From: Marthasterias glacialis
Lineage: Eukaryota; Echinodermata; Asteroidea; Forcipulatida; Asteriidae
Assembly: GCA_911728455.2 (NCBI GenBank)
Contig: OU452219.1
Coordinates: 11,250,397 to 11,314,396 of the forward strand
Length of the DNA: 64,000 bases
Reading direction: 5' to 3'
Positions 42,801-55,980 of this stretch are shown here, in pieces. Both the position numbers and the translations under genes were made by a program. Each line of letters opens with the position of its first letter. Within the stretch, counting starts at the first letter, position 1. The notes below the pieces were generated by a model that saw nothing but the letters and a program-made list of their open reading frames with translations, searched no databases and had not been told where the DNA came from.

Positions 42801-45084
42801 TAGAGAAAGCTTCCAGATTGAAACTATTTTAATGTTTTCATCAATACCATTAAATCTACAGTTTACCTTTAAGGTTAAAAATATTACTGACTTAAGATAC
42901 GCCTTTGCAAAATGTTGCCGGTTTGTTTTATATTTAAGTGACCGTGTTTCTGTGTAAGTGTTGTGCCAACCTTTACCTTGCCCTTAAAGTTGCTGGTGAT
43001 AATGCACTTCAGATTTCGTTCGTGTTGCCAAAATCTTATCTCCTCTGCTTTTGCCTGCGAAAGGGAGCATATGTTGAGGAGTTTGACTTTATGAGAAAGT
43101 TGCCACCACAACGTAAACGGGAAAATGCTCTTGGCTGCTCCAGATGATGTCCCCTTTTGATTGTCAGTGAGTAACCCCATTGCCCTATAGTTCAACAATC
43201 CCGAACACACCTACCCCTAGGTCCTCCTATATTGCTTGCAATTTCTAGAAAACACTTCAATTCGCACGTGTATTATTTACTATTGACAAGTGACAACTCC
43301 AGGCTAAAAACAAACGGGTCTTGTACTGACAAAATAGCCTCCGCGCCGATTCTTTCTGGATCAGACAGGGAGAATGTCTATTTTATAGCGAAAGAGAAAC
43401 TGCCGTTACCAGGGTCCGGGAGCTATCTGCACCGAGGATTGTCATCTTAGCACGGTCAGGACCGGGCCGTAGGGTGGATCACGCCTCGGTAAATAGCTCA
43501 GTTACGGCATTTGGCGTGCCATGACAGGATCTTACATGCAACACTAGATTCCATCACTTTAGGCTAGTGTTTTAAAAAGGGAATGGAGAAACTGTTAGAA
43601 CATGGGCATCTTCAAGTTCTTTTAAAACACATCCTAGCACAGATTCGACGATTCCGGTGTCAATTATAACAAAATTGAAAGTAACAAAATAAAAATAAGG
43701 AATGGCGGGAATGACGAATATAGGGAATGATGTAGTGGTCTTAAACTAGTCGCAGCAGGCGAGAGCTCTGAAGAGGGACTATTAGTGACTGGATTTCAAA
43801 CTCGCTCTCTGTTTCTTTCCCTTGCGGATAGAGTGAGTTCTTTTCCAGCTTGAGGATGCTTCTACGAGGATGGAGTTTGCCCCGGTTTGCCGCAAGGGGG
43901 AGTCGGTGACAATACCCAGTTCACAAACAGTCCTGACATGGAGGCGTGTCTGGCCCATGTTGGGACAACGTGAAGGTGAGATTCGGGGTCGTCTCTGGAG
44001 GCGGTAAGTAGGGCACGGGGAGGGTTGCATGCATGCCGTCTGGCAGCTACATGCCAAGAGCGGTCGCGGTGTTCTATCACAACCCTCTCTCTCCCAAGAT
44101 ACCAGGGTACTTGCCTGTGAGTGCGTGGCCACAGCGTAGCGCAGTGGACACACCACTGATACAAACCAGACCCACGGCCAAATCCCCGCGCCCCGGTCAC
44201 CTCTGACAACCAATGAATTATATGTTGTTGCTTGAACTAGGCAAGCAGACAAAATAAAACTTGGACGACCCCCATGTGCAGATGAGTAAATCAAATTATT
44301 GTCCATAAAACGTGGCAATTGGGGAGCCCAAAAAACTACAATATTTTCCCATGATTATATGAGCAGTGTTTTCTAACAGAACATGGCAATCTGGAATATT
44401 GTCAAATGTATTACGGGATACTGAGAAAATGTATCCGGGGCGTGTAGTAATAACATAGAAGAAGTATGCGTACACGTAAACAGGCCTACACGAATCCGGT
44501 TGACAGAACACGTTAGCACTGAAAAGTGGGGGGGAAAATCTGCAAAATAAAGATTTAAAACTCACACATTTGTCAACATGATAACAGTAAATCAGTTGGA
44601 AGCCTGGCGTAAGTAGGCCGCGCAATGGGGCGATAGAAAGCGGCGTAGTTATTCATTATCTACCCCCAAGCAACAAATCACCGCCGGACTGTAATGGCTG
44701 CTGCCTTCCCAACTGACACGCATCGTACATTACTATGGCAGTCTGAAGACACAAGACAAAAGAAAATGGGCAATTTGGAGAAAATTTACGGTCGTTGGGG
44801 GTACGAACCAGCCTGATCTGTTTTGCTATAAGGCGGTTATGCAGGGGTCGTTTTCAGGTGTGTGTTTTCCATTTGTTTTCCCGCATGAGTAATAAAGTTG
44901 TCACACCTCCGATGACGAGCGTCAGCTTTTATTGACGGAGATTCTGCCGTTGTTTTCTATATACCTCTGCGTTCACTCTCGGTGTAAAGCCTGCGAAATG
45001 TCACAGCGGTACACCAGGCCAGCAGACTTTCTCTTCTTCTCCCCTGTATCATCATAGACCAAGTTACTCACGATATCGCGTGCT
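42801..45084. other. No convincing gene
   Basis: A 178-codon minus-strand frame (43782-44318) lies in GC-richer DNA but shows no domain, and the tRNA-like segment overlaps it. 44640-44930 is repeat-free. Confidence 0.45.
44125..44200 (+). mobile_element. Weak tRNA-like segment, possible SINE head
   Basis: GTGGCCA near 44125 can pair with CGGTCAC near 44195 at 6 of 7 positions (one G-U). TAGCGCAGTGG (44137-44147) fits an A box. The B-box region GGCCAAATCC is a poor match. Low support; chance is possible. Confidence 0.3.
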
Positions 45085-45235
45085 TATAAAAGAGCCTTGA
45101 AGGTCTTACCGGCATAATTTGTACACAGCTCAATATGAAATAAAAACATGAAAAGTTACAATTTATGGAGATTGCATCGTACGTTTTATTTATTTATTTT
45201 ATTTTTTAATCAACATTTTAATATTTATAAACTGA
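45085..45235 (+). repeat. Dispersed repeat O, copy 2
   Basis: TATAAAAGAGCCTTG, AATTTGTACACAGCTCAAT and TTTATGGAGATTGCATC match 2350-2490. An AT-rich tail follows. Confidence 0.6.
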
Positions 45236-46329
45236 GGTAGAATTCAGTATTTGTTCAGCTTTGTTGTATTTGTTTTATTTTTTTGCAATAGGCCTACCTG
45301 AAATGTTAGACTCATGACATGATAATGTTTACAAATAAGCCACAGAGTGTAGACATCATGTAAGCTTAACATCACGCAGGCACAAAGTGTACACAATTTT
45401 ACAATACTTAAGATTTATGTTGAAATTATCAACAGTGTATAATCTTGCCAGCACGGAGATGTACTGCAATGCACATGGTCACTCTTTGCATCAATAAGGT
45501 AACGTAATCTATGTCATGTTTTCCATCAAACTATGATATCATCACAATGTAGAAGCTATACAGAGGTTTTTGATCATTCGTATTCAAGGCACAAATTGCA
45601 AAAGATATGTGAGTCACGGTTTTAATTTTTATTTATATATTTTTAACCAACAAGGTATGGAGATGATTATATGGAAATTTTGTATTTATTGAAAAAAATT
45701 ATATGGAAACTCGTTATGAGGTTTAACAGATACTCGTAATGAGTAAGGATGGTACTTCACTTGTATTATTAATTTTGTTGAATACTGTTCATGAGTCATT
45801 ACGTCACACGCATGCGCATTGACTGCGTGTGTAAAGTTTACGTTAGCTCCAAAGCCTGCATAAGTGTGCGTTTATACCAAAAAGGCACTCATTCCATCGT
45901 TCGATAACACTAATTATGACATAAACTAATAGCTTTGTTGAGACTTTGAGTATTTGCAAAAAAATATACAAGGTAGATCCATTTTTTTTTTTACTCATGC
46001 ATATTAAATCCTCAAAGATAAAATAGCTCAGTGGAATTTCTACAGTGGCATCCGGCATGCACTTGTATTAACCATTGGAGCCGATTTGTGTGTGGTGTAC
46101 TTGGATTACAGTTGGATTAAGTTACACCTCCAAACTGATCATGACAGAGCCTTCAACTGCTTCTATAATGGGTATATTAAAAAAAAATTGAGGAGTACAT
46201 TTATTCCAAACCTACAGTTTCAAGAAACATTCATGTAGCCTATTTAAAGCCCCAGCTCAACATTGTTAAGAAGAAAAACATAAATGTTCACAGATTTACA
46301 TACACCTTACATGGTATAAAGAAAATGAT

Positions 46330-46480
46330 GATATAGACAAGTTTCCTTGACATATTTCTGCCTGAAGTGTTATCGTTTTTAAATAATAAATGAAATAAAG
46401 ATCCAAAATTAGTTTTCGTCTCAGTGGTACGAAAATGACACAACGAAATGAACTGACATTTTCACAGGTTGGTTTTATTA
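46330..46480 (-). repeat. Dispersed repeat family J, strongly degraded inverted copy
   Basis: CATATTTCTGCCTGAAGTGT resembles the reversed hallmark word, and GACATTTTCACAGGTTGGTT is the reversed left module. It abuts the tandem array at 46.55 kb. Confidence 0.45.
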
Positions 46481-46544
46481 CAAGTATCCTGATTTGTGCA
46501 AAGAATGGATGCATTTACAGTCAGTTTTCCAATGTTGATCAGGG

Positions 46545-46995
46545 GCTTTAAAGCAATGGTACGCCAATGGTTTTGGAAGAGTATATTCATTTAAACCCTC
46601 TTATTTTAAGAAATAATTATTCATGTACCTATAAAGCGACGGTAGCACCAGTGTGGTTTTTGGAAGAGTACATTCATTCCAGTCATATGTTTCAAGAAAC
46701 ATTCGTGTATCTAAAGCGATGGTAAAGAGTACATTCATCTTGTTTTTAGAAAAATTAATGTGCCTTTGGAATAGTACATTCATTCCAATATTCTTGTTTT
46801 AAGAAACATTGATGTTTTTAAAGTGATGGTGCCGGTACATCATTGTGGTTTTTTTTGGAAGAGTGGGACTATAATTCATTCCAGTCCCCTAGTTTCAAGA
46901 ATCGTAACGGTATCTCAAAGCGATGGTCCACCAATGGTTTTTTGAAAGACTACAGTCATTTCAATCCACTTGCTTTCAATTAACACTCCATACAA
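46545..46995 (+). repeat. Degenerate tandem array K, ~80-106-bp unit
   Basis: AAAGCGATGGT-type words start near 46550, 46633, 46713, 46819 and 46917, each followed by AGTACATTCATTCCA and TTTCAAGAAACATT variants. It ends in ACTCCATACAACCAACC, the left-module word of family J. Confidence 0.75.
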
Positions 46996-47707
46996 CCAAC
47001 CAAAAAAAGTAAATTTCAGAAAATGTGATAATCAGGTATTTGAGAACGGCGAACAATAGCTTAATAAGTGTTCTCTATAAATATTTGTTTCAATAAATTT
47101 GTTGTTTTTGTAAGAAGATTGAGAACTAAAAGCTGCACAAGAAAAACCATGAGGCGAAACCATGCATATCTGTACGGTGTAATTTTTTTTCTTATATATA
47201 ATTTTAAAGGCGAGAATCATTTTAGGTTAAAAACCTCTTAATTGGTGTTAAATTTTGAAAACACCAACCGATTTTTTCAACATCAATACGAACGAGAAGT
47301 CGGGGGTTTAGGTTACGTCATTCTTAACTTGGTGGTAACCATATTTTTAAGTTGGCCGCAAAGTGAAAATCCTGATAAACGACAGGCCTGCTCATGAAGA
47401 CACTGGACTTAGCTTTGATCAGAGCAAAATAACATTCCATAGGGGTTGATGGTTTTATACAATCTCAACATCAAGCTAGCCCACGGACAACCGGCTTTTT
47501 GTCCGTAAATGTACCACCATTTTGAACTTTCCTCACGTCACAATAAACACGCAGTAAAAATCCTACACGGTTGTACAAAACCACATTAATATCCAAACAC
47601 GAATTAAAAAGGTTACGAACACCTCTCAAATTGATCAAAAGGGGGAAATGAAAGGTATATTTTCGTTCTTGTTGCTGTGAGAACTTAAAAACGATAATTT
47701 CGAAACT

Positions 47708-47948
47708 ACACAGCAAAAACTGGGGTGTTAAATTTAACACCCCCGGTGTTACTAGAAGACCACACCAAGAATTTTCACCGGTGTTAAAATTGTGGGTGTT
47801 ATTTTAACACTATTGGTGTTATTCTTTAAACCCATGGGTGTACTGACACACCCATGGGTGTAAATGATAACACCAAAGGTGTTAAAATGGCACCAAATTG
47901 GTGTAGTCCTCTGGTAACACCGAAAAGTGTTATTATTTTTTGCAGTGT
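47708..47948. mobile_element. GGTGTTA-rich foldback MITE, copy 1
   Basis: The ends ACACAGCAAAAAC and TTTTTTGCAGTGT are inverted repeats. The interior is built from the words GGTGTTA and TAACACC in alternating orientation, including the palindrome GGTGTTAAATTTAACACC. 241 bp, no frame. Confidence 0.78.
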
Positions 47949-50389
47949 TTTAACACCACGTGATGGAAGGAAAACATTTTCGGCGTTACTGTTTTCCTGA
48001 TGGCCTATAAAATTTAAAAGAAAATAAAAAGTGAAAAAAAAGACTGATAAATGTTTCTACGGATCCTCTTGTATGACGCAACATATGGGCAGTTGTACTG
48101 GTTCCCTTATAAATGAATAACCAGTAATGCGCATACTCCACATTGATTCCCATCAATTTCGCATTAGGGAGATTCTTGAAAAAGAAAATCTATAGCAGAA
48201 ACTATGATGGAGTTTGCGGAACTTCTGGTCTACACGTGTGTCGGGAAGGGACGCCTCAAGGGAAAGGGGGTTCATGCTGACCTTATCCCGGGCTTGCTGG
48301 TCCCTTGACGGTCGAAGGGGAGTCAACCATCCCATCAATTATCCCTTCAAAAAGAATATCCAATGGTGATCAAGAGGCAACTGTCGACATTATGGAGTTT
48401 CCGTAAGGTTGACTTCTACTGCTTTGTAACCTTTATCATATACCTGCGGCCATCCCATATGTGCATTTCTCTCTCGCGTCCATCTAAACCGAGACTGGGT
48501 GGACAATAGTCTGGCTCCCGTTTTTTTTTTAAGTATACCGGTACATTGTTTGTGCAACACATGTTGTAGCATCTCCCCCATATAAGGCTATAACTCCAAG
48601 CTAATTAAAACAAATAATGGCTAAAGATGCCAAAGTGAACATCACTGGTTTCTGGCAGTGGTCATCATTAATTCAAGCTGTGAACAAACATAGGCCCACG
48701 TATCTAAAAGGATGATCGTTCATGGCATACACTCTACATTCTTGACAGTGTAAAGCATTTTCAACCTAGAATAAACTTCATGTAAAAATCCCTGTCACTA
48801 TTGCTTATAAATGCTCGAGAAACAGTGAAAAACAGTACCATTACAAAGGCCTTTTGTCATTTAAAGCTTATTTTGTTTGCAATAAAAAATAAATGAAAAT
48901 CTCACAAATGACAACACTCGAAAGGAAACGTTTCTTTATTGGTGCAGGTCTCAGCACCAACTTGATACTGATGATCTTTCAGACTAATTACCTGTAACAT
49001 TTTACTGTTCTGATAAACACCAATCGTTTTCCATTGTGTGGCTTAGTCGAATATATGACGTGTTCCCCGACGCAGTCCAATTTGATCCACCCAAAAGTGG
49101 CTGACCGTTTCGTCCATCATCCCCAACGCAAGACACAAGTCCCGAAAGATGAACCGCAAAGGACGGCATTCCACGGAGTCCAACCTCTGATAGAAGTAAA
49201 GGGAATGTTCAACCATCGTCCAACACAAGATAAAGGTCGGTTATTTAGCGGCTCCTTTATCTGAAGTCTCTAACGTGGCATCCAGCCGTACCAACTACCC
49301 TTAAGTCCCCTCCCTCATTCCCCTTCTCATAGTCATAGCTTATATCTATCCGCACTTTCGGAGAAGTTGGATACTCTGCACGATTTCTCTTAAACACTTT
49401 CCTATAATTCAATCTTCAGTCAAGAGTCATTGTTGTTTACACACAACACCATTGGCTTTTATTCCTGTTTTTTTTTTCGATCGTTGAAAGGCCTCGGGGC
49501 GAGAACGAACGAACCTAAGATACGAGTACTGTGCACAATTACCAGAGAACTCGCAAAACTTGGAATGACCTAAAAGATATTGTAGGCCAGCCGGCAACAG
49601 AAAAAATTGCCAAGCTGTTCTGGGACTTCCCTTTTAGAAAAGGGGGGAAAGGAGAAGGGAAAGGGTTTAAGATGAACTTAGGGCTAAGGTGAAACCACGT
49701 GTGGGGAGGAATATTGCGGCCGCGGCAACACCGTTGAGAGCTGCACGTGAACGTCCTCTGTTTCATTAAATGATTTATGCTTGATCAAAACTTAGAAATA
49801 AAACGAGCATGCAGGTACTCTTTGAAAGCAGTCGTCCTTTTTATTGTTTCGTTCCATTTGGAGAGGATTTGTGGTCCTATTGTGAGAACGAGTTTAGAAT
49901 TTAGAACTGAGAATTTAATAAGACCGCGGTGAGACAAAAACAGGACTCTGGTTATGTTGCACAACAGTGCTGGGTTTGTATCATTCTTTCCCTTTCTCAC
50001 AACATTTCAATCTTTAAGTTGTTATTCGAATCATCGTTACGGTTGGCGATGGGATAAAAATCCCTAATGTTCTCGGTAAAAATCCATGTACGTAAACAAT
50101 ATTGTGAAGTTTTGCGAGACCCTGCCTTCTTACATTAAATAAATGACAATATTTTGTAGCCTAATCATTTTGAAACAGGGGTATCTTTCCGTCGTCGTTC
50201 GTATGGAAACCTTGGAAACCAAGTTAGATTGTTAGATTATTATTCCCCTGCTATTCAATTGTGCCATCGTCAAGGTCCACAAGGCCTTGAGATCCATGAG
50301 GTGATCTGAATATAGGGCAGGAGTTTATCAGGTGCTGAACTGCTTAGGGGCAAACCAATCTTCTGAAGGAGGCAACGATTTCTCCATAT
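47949..50389. other. No gene seen; unique sequence
   Basis: 48140-48420 and 49030-49260 are complex and repeat-free but not protein-like. Confidence 0.45.
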
Positions 50390-50439
50390 AGGCGTACAAG
50401 CCGGGGGCAGGGGCGGTTACCCCCCCCCCAAAAAAAAAA

Positions 50440-50514
<75 letters not shown>

Positions 50515-50679
50515 AATAAAAAATATTTTTAAAAATCGGGCAAAACATTAGGGGAAATTCGTAGAAAATAACATAACACTTATTATTAGAAATTGGTTAT
50601 TGTGTTGTTATCTGCGTAAAAATTCGGGCAAATCAACCCCTGTCCCCCCCCCCTCTAACCTAACAGTCCCAGTACGCCT
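50390..50679. mobile_element. MITE with AGGCGTAC termini containing an (AAT)n/(AAAT)n tract
   Basis: AGGCGTAC (50390-50397) is matched by GTACGCCT (50672-50679). Subterminal GGGGCAGGGG pairs with CCCCTGTCCCC. The interior holds AAT repeats followed by AAAT repeats (about 50431-50520), so the microsatellite seems to have grown inside the element. Confidence 0.65.
50430..50520. repeat. (AAT)n then (AAAT)n microsatellite
   Basis: A pure AAT run changes into an AAAT run after an A-tract. It lies within the AGGCGTAC element. Confidence 0.95.
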
Positions 50680-51237
50680 GTTTCTCCCCCGACCAAGCTT
50701 TTCCTGGGAACCATGACAGCCTGCAGGCTTACGTGATGGCTCCTCGTTTTCATGTAACTATGTGTACGAATATAGAAACCTTGATACAAAAGTTCCCCTT
50801 TGATATTGTCAACAGAACAATATTGCGGCTCTGAAAACCGAGTTTTGTAAGACCATGGAACTCCATGGTAAGACATTAATGCTGTGTATGATACTGTTTC
50901 AATGTGCATATAATAAAACCTTTCTATTTACAGCATTTTCAAAATATTGCTCAGTTTTTATCATGAAGTACAACATGTAGGCCTATGTCTGGTTTTGTCG
51001 TCGCACTTTCTCTCCGTTGTTACTTTTGAACTCGTTAATATTTACGTAACACAACATAATTTCACACTACAGTGTTTCTCAACACATCGGAGTATTGCTG
51101 TGTATTATATTTATTGTTTATTTATTTGATTTCTCTTTGTTTTAAGAAGTGAAACTTGTACATACCAAGGTTTCGTTGTTAGCACGTTTGATTTAATTCC
51201 ATCAAACGCCAAATCAACAACTCGTTATTATGTGAAA

Positions 51238-51290
51238 CACCAAACATTTTCTGCAGTGTTTTCATAACACAAGAAGTGTTATCGGGACCT
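51238..51290. repeat. Possible end fragment of the GGTGTTA family
   Basis: TTTTCTGCAGTGTTTTCATA followed by ACACAAGAAGTGTTAT resembles the right terminus of 47708-47948. Short and unpaired. Confidence 0.3.
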
Positions 51291-52203
51291 GCATTCCGCT
51301 GCACTTACATCCCCCTCGACCACATCGCTAATTATCACGTCTATGCCCGCCCGTAACCTCCGCGAATATCTGGGGGACTTAACAGACAATCTGATTATCA
51401 GCTGTCGTGATGACATCAAAGCTAATGATGACTAGAAACGATTCATTGTTTCACTTGACATACAAACACTCCTTGATAATGAGCACTGAAGAGCGGTCTT
51501 TAGTATAATCTTAATCACCCATTATAGCAATTAAATATTCAGACTCGTCGACGGCAGTTTACGACCCTCATGGTGCCCGTTATAACAAAAAAAAACAATA
51601 TGCTATGTTTATAACGCGTGGTGTCCTTTTTTTAACAGTGATGAAATAAAAGAATCAACTGTTTTTAAGCAATTCAACGATTGATGTTTTTCTCAGCAAT
51701 ATCGAAAACTAATTTGCCCTCTTTTTATAATTATGTTTTTTTTTCGAGACCTGTTACCCAGTGGCACGTATCTAATTGGGTATTTCTTGTTTATGATTTT
51801 AGTCAGCAATGTTTAGCGCTGAAATTAATCACACAGCGTGAATTATATACAACTAATCATTGGCAAACTGGTAATTAAAAACTAATGAGTGAATTTGGTG
51901 TCGATTTCTCATTGGAATGTAGTTTCAATGCGGTAAACAAATAATAAAATTAAGTCAAATAGTTTTCTTAACGATCTAGTTTTTCGGAGCGATGATATAT
52001 AACTTCCGAGCCCAGTAGAAAAAAAATCATCTACTGATCGTTTCCAGATGACATTTTTGGAGAAAGAGAAATTGAGATATTTGTAATTGAGCTGCTGGAC
52101 GCCGAGGTAAAACTCATGATCATTGGGCCTATGTCGAATTTCTGGCAACATTCCTTATTTTATGTGTCTTGTGTTATTCATTTGTAGATTGTGTTTAATA
52201 GGC

Positions 52204-52382
52204 GCACTGTAAAAACTATGGGGTGTTAAATTGATTCTCTTGGTATCTATAGAATAACGTGACAACACCGACATGGTGTTAATTTTACCAACAATAAAGC
52301 AATGGGGATAACTAACACCATGTCGGTGTTGTCACATATAGACACCAAGAGAATCAATTTAACACCCCTGTTTTAGCAGTGC
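52204..52382. mobile_element. GGTGTTA-rich foldback MITE, copy 2
   Basis: The ends GCACTGTAAAAACT and TTTTAGCAGTGC enclose two long arms. GGTGTTAAATTGATTCTCTT on the left is exactly complemented on the right, and ACACCGACATGGTGTTA is mirrored by TAACACCATGTCGGTGT. It belongs to the same type as 47708-47948. Confidence 0.85.
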
Positions 52383-55300
52383 ATGAATGAAGCAAACTGT
52401 GACCGCAGTGTGCTGTGCATCCAAAATACAAAACAAAGCATTTTTCATAGAACAACTGTCAAACATTGATTTATGTTCATTTTAATATTCCCAACTTTAT
52501 GGGTCACTTTTAATAAAAATCAAAGTGCATGATGAGCAACTACAGATGAACTGTCCGTTAGCAACAAACACGAGCCTACGGGAGCTTAAAATGATGAGCC
52601 TTGTTCCAGATTCCCGAAATAAAATTTATCATAGATACGGGCGGAAACGTGTTTCCGTGTTCTCATACCATGAAAATACGTCTTTCAGATATGTACCCTG
52701 ACCAGTTTTTACGATGGCTTGGAAAAAAGAATTACCAATTAACAATTTTTTTATAGCAATATATGTAGCTGAGAAACACATGGTCACTTTGAGCTTCCGT
52801 ACCAGACAGCCTTTGTTCCAGGCTTTTGCAATTTACAATATTGGGGAAATCATTACTTCAGATATCTTGTCACAATGCACTTCCTTGATTGAAATAGAGG
52901 GCAATAATTAAACAATCCAAATAATTCATCGTTTTGCTATACCATGGAATATCCCATGTGAAGAAATAAAAGTAATAATTTACAAATAATATAGTATATG
53001 GAACGTGATGCATTACTCCGCATTTTAACTTAGAAATGTGCACTTCAAATAATAATGCTATGATAGTAAAGATTAAACTGATTGTCACAATAACGCTTCT
53101 GTATTCTTAAAAAAAAATCACAAATTTTAGGATACTATAGAAAATAAGCTTAAATGTTTCCCATGTGTGAATCAAGCAACATGTCAACAGTTCCGATCAC
53201 TTGGTAAATAAAACCGGGTACTTTAACGCAGGGTTGAAAAAAAACAATTTACAAAAATGTCAAAGTCAGCACTTTTACAGCTGTGTTTACAACTCCTATT
53301 CCAAATTTGTGTTTTTAATATGCACCGTGACCATTTCAGGGTTTTACAAATAAACTTGTTTATTTTGTATTTATGTATCTGTAGTTTACTGCTGAACCAT
53401 AGTGTTTGCTGGCTGGCGTCTGTGTGTTTTTCGGAAACACTCTTTTTGAATGCGGGTTACAACCTCTTTCATTTGAAAAAGGATTGCCAGCGAGCAATTT
53501 TGACGTCATGTTTTTCAATTTACCGCAACTTTGGTCACCTTAGCAAGAAATTCCGGCTAACACCTTGGCTGAAACTATAAATTTAAAAAAAAAATATGTA
53601 AATGTCTGTCGGTTTTGAAAGTGTCTACTTAATATCATAAATTAAACTTTGAAATTTGGAAATTGTTGCAGATTTTTAAAGATGAAAACGTCTGAAGAAA
53701 TATACGGGTTTTGTCAACAACTCATAAATCAATTTGAAGGAACAAACACGTCATCAAAACTTAAAACTAGTACATTAACGAACCAATTTGAAGTCATGAT
53801 CTTTAAACCATTCAAAGCCTTGTTTTCAATGACAATAAGGGGTTACAAATGTAACAATTGACCACAATGCAACGGTATACTAAGACAAGCTTGCTAGTTT
53901 GAACACCACTTTTGTAAGCCTGCGTGGCGAATTTCACCGCGCTTCCCCCGCGGCGGTCCACAGGCGGAAACACAGTATTTGCTCGGTCGTCGAGTTTTAA
54001 GTCACCCCCATACAATGGGAACCGCTGGATTTTTTTGATAAAAAAGAAAAGCAACAATTCTATACAATGAAAGAGTGCAATCATTCGGTCATAATCGTTT
54101 TGGAAAAGTGACTCCTTACCCAAATTGAAAGAGCTGCATTATGTGTTTCCGTAAATTTGTTTTACACTATTCCAACAGTAAAACAGCAAACATTAATCAA
54201 TTTCATTTGTTTCATTCCACAGGTGTTTACATACTTCATCACCCACTGTGTTTGTTCCGTTAAAACAAGGTTTAAGACAAATTACATCAATCGGTAACCT
54301 TATGTTGAGTTCACGTCCTTACTTTTTTTTTCAAACACGGGTGAATTGCATAAAATGTATGACTAAATAAATCTTACTTGACAATGGCATAAAATAATTC
54401 TGAAAAAAAAGTTTTCAAATTTCGGGTATCTTTCGACATAATTCAATTTACTTGTGGTTTCACTGTTGTAAGTGACCCATTAAAACTACGGCAGTCCCGC
54501 ACTGGGGACCATTTAACACACACCAAGAGTGTTTGACCCAAACGGCACCCAGCATAGCCGTGAAATACGGCACAGATGCCGGGCGTTTGGTACTTCACTA
54601 AAATCTGCCACTCTCGGTAAGAGATATTACTCGTAGTTCAAGGTGCATAGCGCTCTTAAGTTTCAGCGGTCAATGTCGCCGATGATTTCCAAAAAAAGGA
54701 GTTTGGGCAGAGGAATCTTTACGATTTTAATGACTGTTTACATTTAGCCGAATTTGTTTGCCTTAAAAAGTTGACCAAACAAGCACGGACTCTGTGGAGG
54801 ACGGTAAAGGGGAAGTTTGAGGAACGAGCCGTTGCACCCCCAAACACGCATCGATGATTGATAAAAAGCAATGAAGGCGGTGCAGTGTGAACGTGTGTGC
54901 TACACCACGGTATACACACGCACCGACAAAAACGCACCGGAGGGATATTGCAACACACGCTATCAAACAAGCTCTTCCTAGGTAAATCATAAATGAAGAT
55001 TAAAACTGTCTCAGATAATGTGAAATGGACAATTTTCTCACACAATAATTCCCGATTTTCAATGATCAAAACACGTATTGCGACACACACAAACAAGTTT
55101 CTTCTTAGATAAAAACTGCCCCAACATCCATGCTCCAACCGCCACAGTCAACATGGACGATTTTACCCACATTATGAGAATTCTCGATTTTCGACTAGCA
55201 AGTTCAACAATGTGGCAAAAGATAAAACCAAATATCCACAAACATTTTCAGTTCTAGTTTCAACAAACTGTGCAAACTGTTTACTGCGGTGAACATTTGA

Positions 55301-55970
55301 GTCTTACAATATAAAGCAAAAATAGTTTATATAATTAGAACTTACAGGGTTTTTACCAGGTAGAAATATACCCATGCGCCATTAAAGATATAAAAATGAT
55401 TGTCGGCAATTTCGATCTCCAATAAACCTGCGCATCCGAATGTTACTTGTAATTACACGGTTCAGAAGTTTTACTTCTACTCCAATAAAACCTCTCCAAC
55501 TTTTCCCCTTAATTATTATCCTACCTAAACATTCCTACTCATTCAATTATGTTCTAAGTTGTATTGTATTTACATAAATCTATTCTATTAAGATATTATT
55601 ATTTAGCATGCTATCTAACAAAAAAAATATCATAAATAACCAAAAATTTCGGAGAGTGATTGTCTTAAATTTTTATATTTTATAAACTGTTACTTATTTA
55701 TGAAAACAATATTGCACATACTTGCCCAAATTCACATGGATTTACTAAAATGTCCGCTCAGGTTTGTTTTACAGGGAGTAAGTCTTTGAAAATAAAGCCG
55801 CAAACATTGAGCAGTGTTTCGGATCAAATTCACCCTCTGCATTAATTATCGCGGTGATTGTACTACTTGCTTGTACACTATACACTGCGGTTTATGGTTA
55901 CAAAATCCAAGGAGCTAGCGGACAGAGCTAGTTGACAGTCAACTGGTGATAGATTTCTTGATTCGTTCTT
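52383..55970. other. Downstream flank of foxG; no second gene seen
   Basis: AT-rich. It probably includes the foxG 3' UTR at its right end, with no clear poly(A) site identified. 53920-53960 has a GC-rich palindromic patch (CCCCGCGGCGG). Confidence 0.45.
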
Positions 55971-55980
55971 TTTTTTTATT
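55971..55980 (-). promoter_or_regulatory. AATAAA hexamer overlapping the foxG stop codon
   Basis: On the minus strand the last sense codon, the TAA stop and the A-run after it create AATAAA directly at the stop. If used as a poly(A) signal it would give an almost absent 3' UTR. I found no other clear AATAAA on this strand in the next several hundred bases (55200-55970). The hexamer may be incidental. Confidence 0.25.

Noticed and set aside
43782-44318. 178-codon minus-strand frame
   Set aside because: No domain or conserved motif, an overlapping open frame on the same strand, GC-richer DNA that lengthens frames by chance, and it overlaps a tRNA-like segment.
46545-46995. CRISPR-like direct repeats
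   Set aside because: Units are degenerate with no unique spacers, and the genome is eukaryotic.
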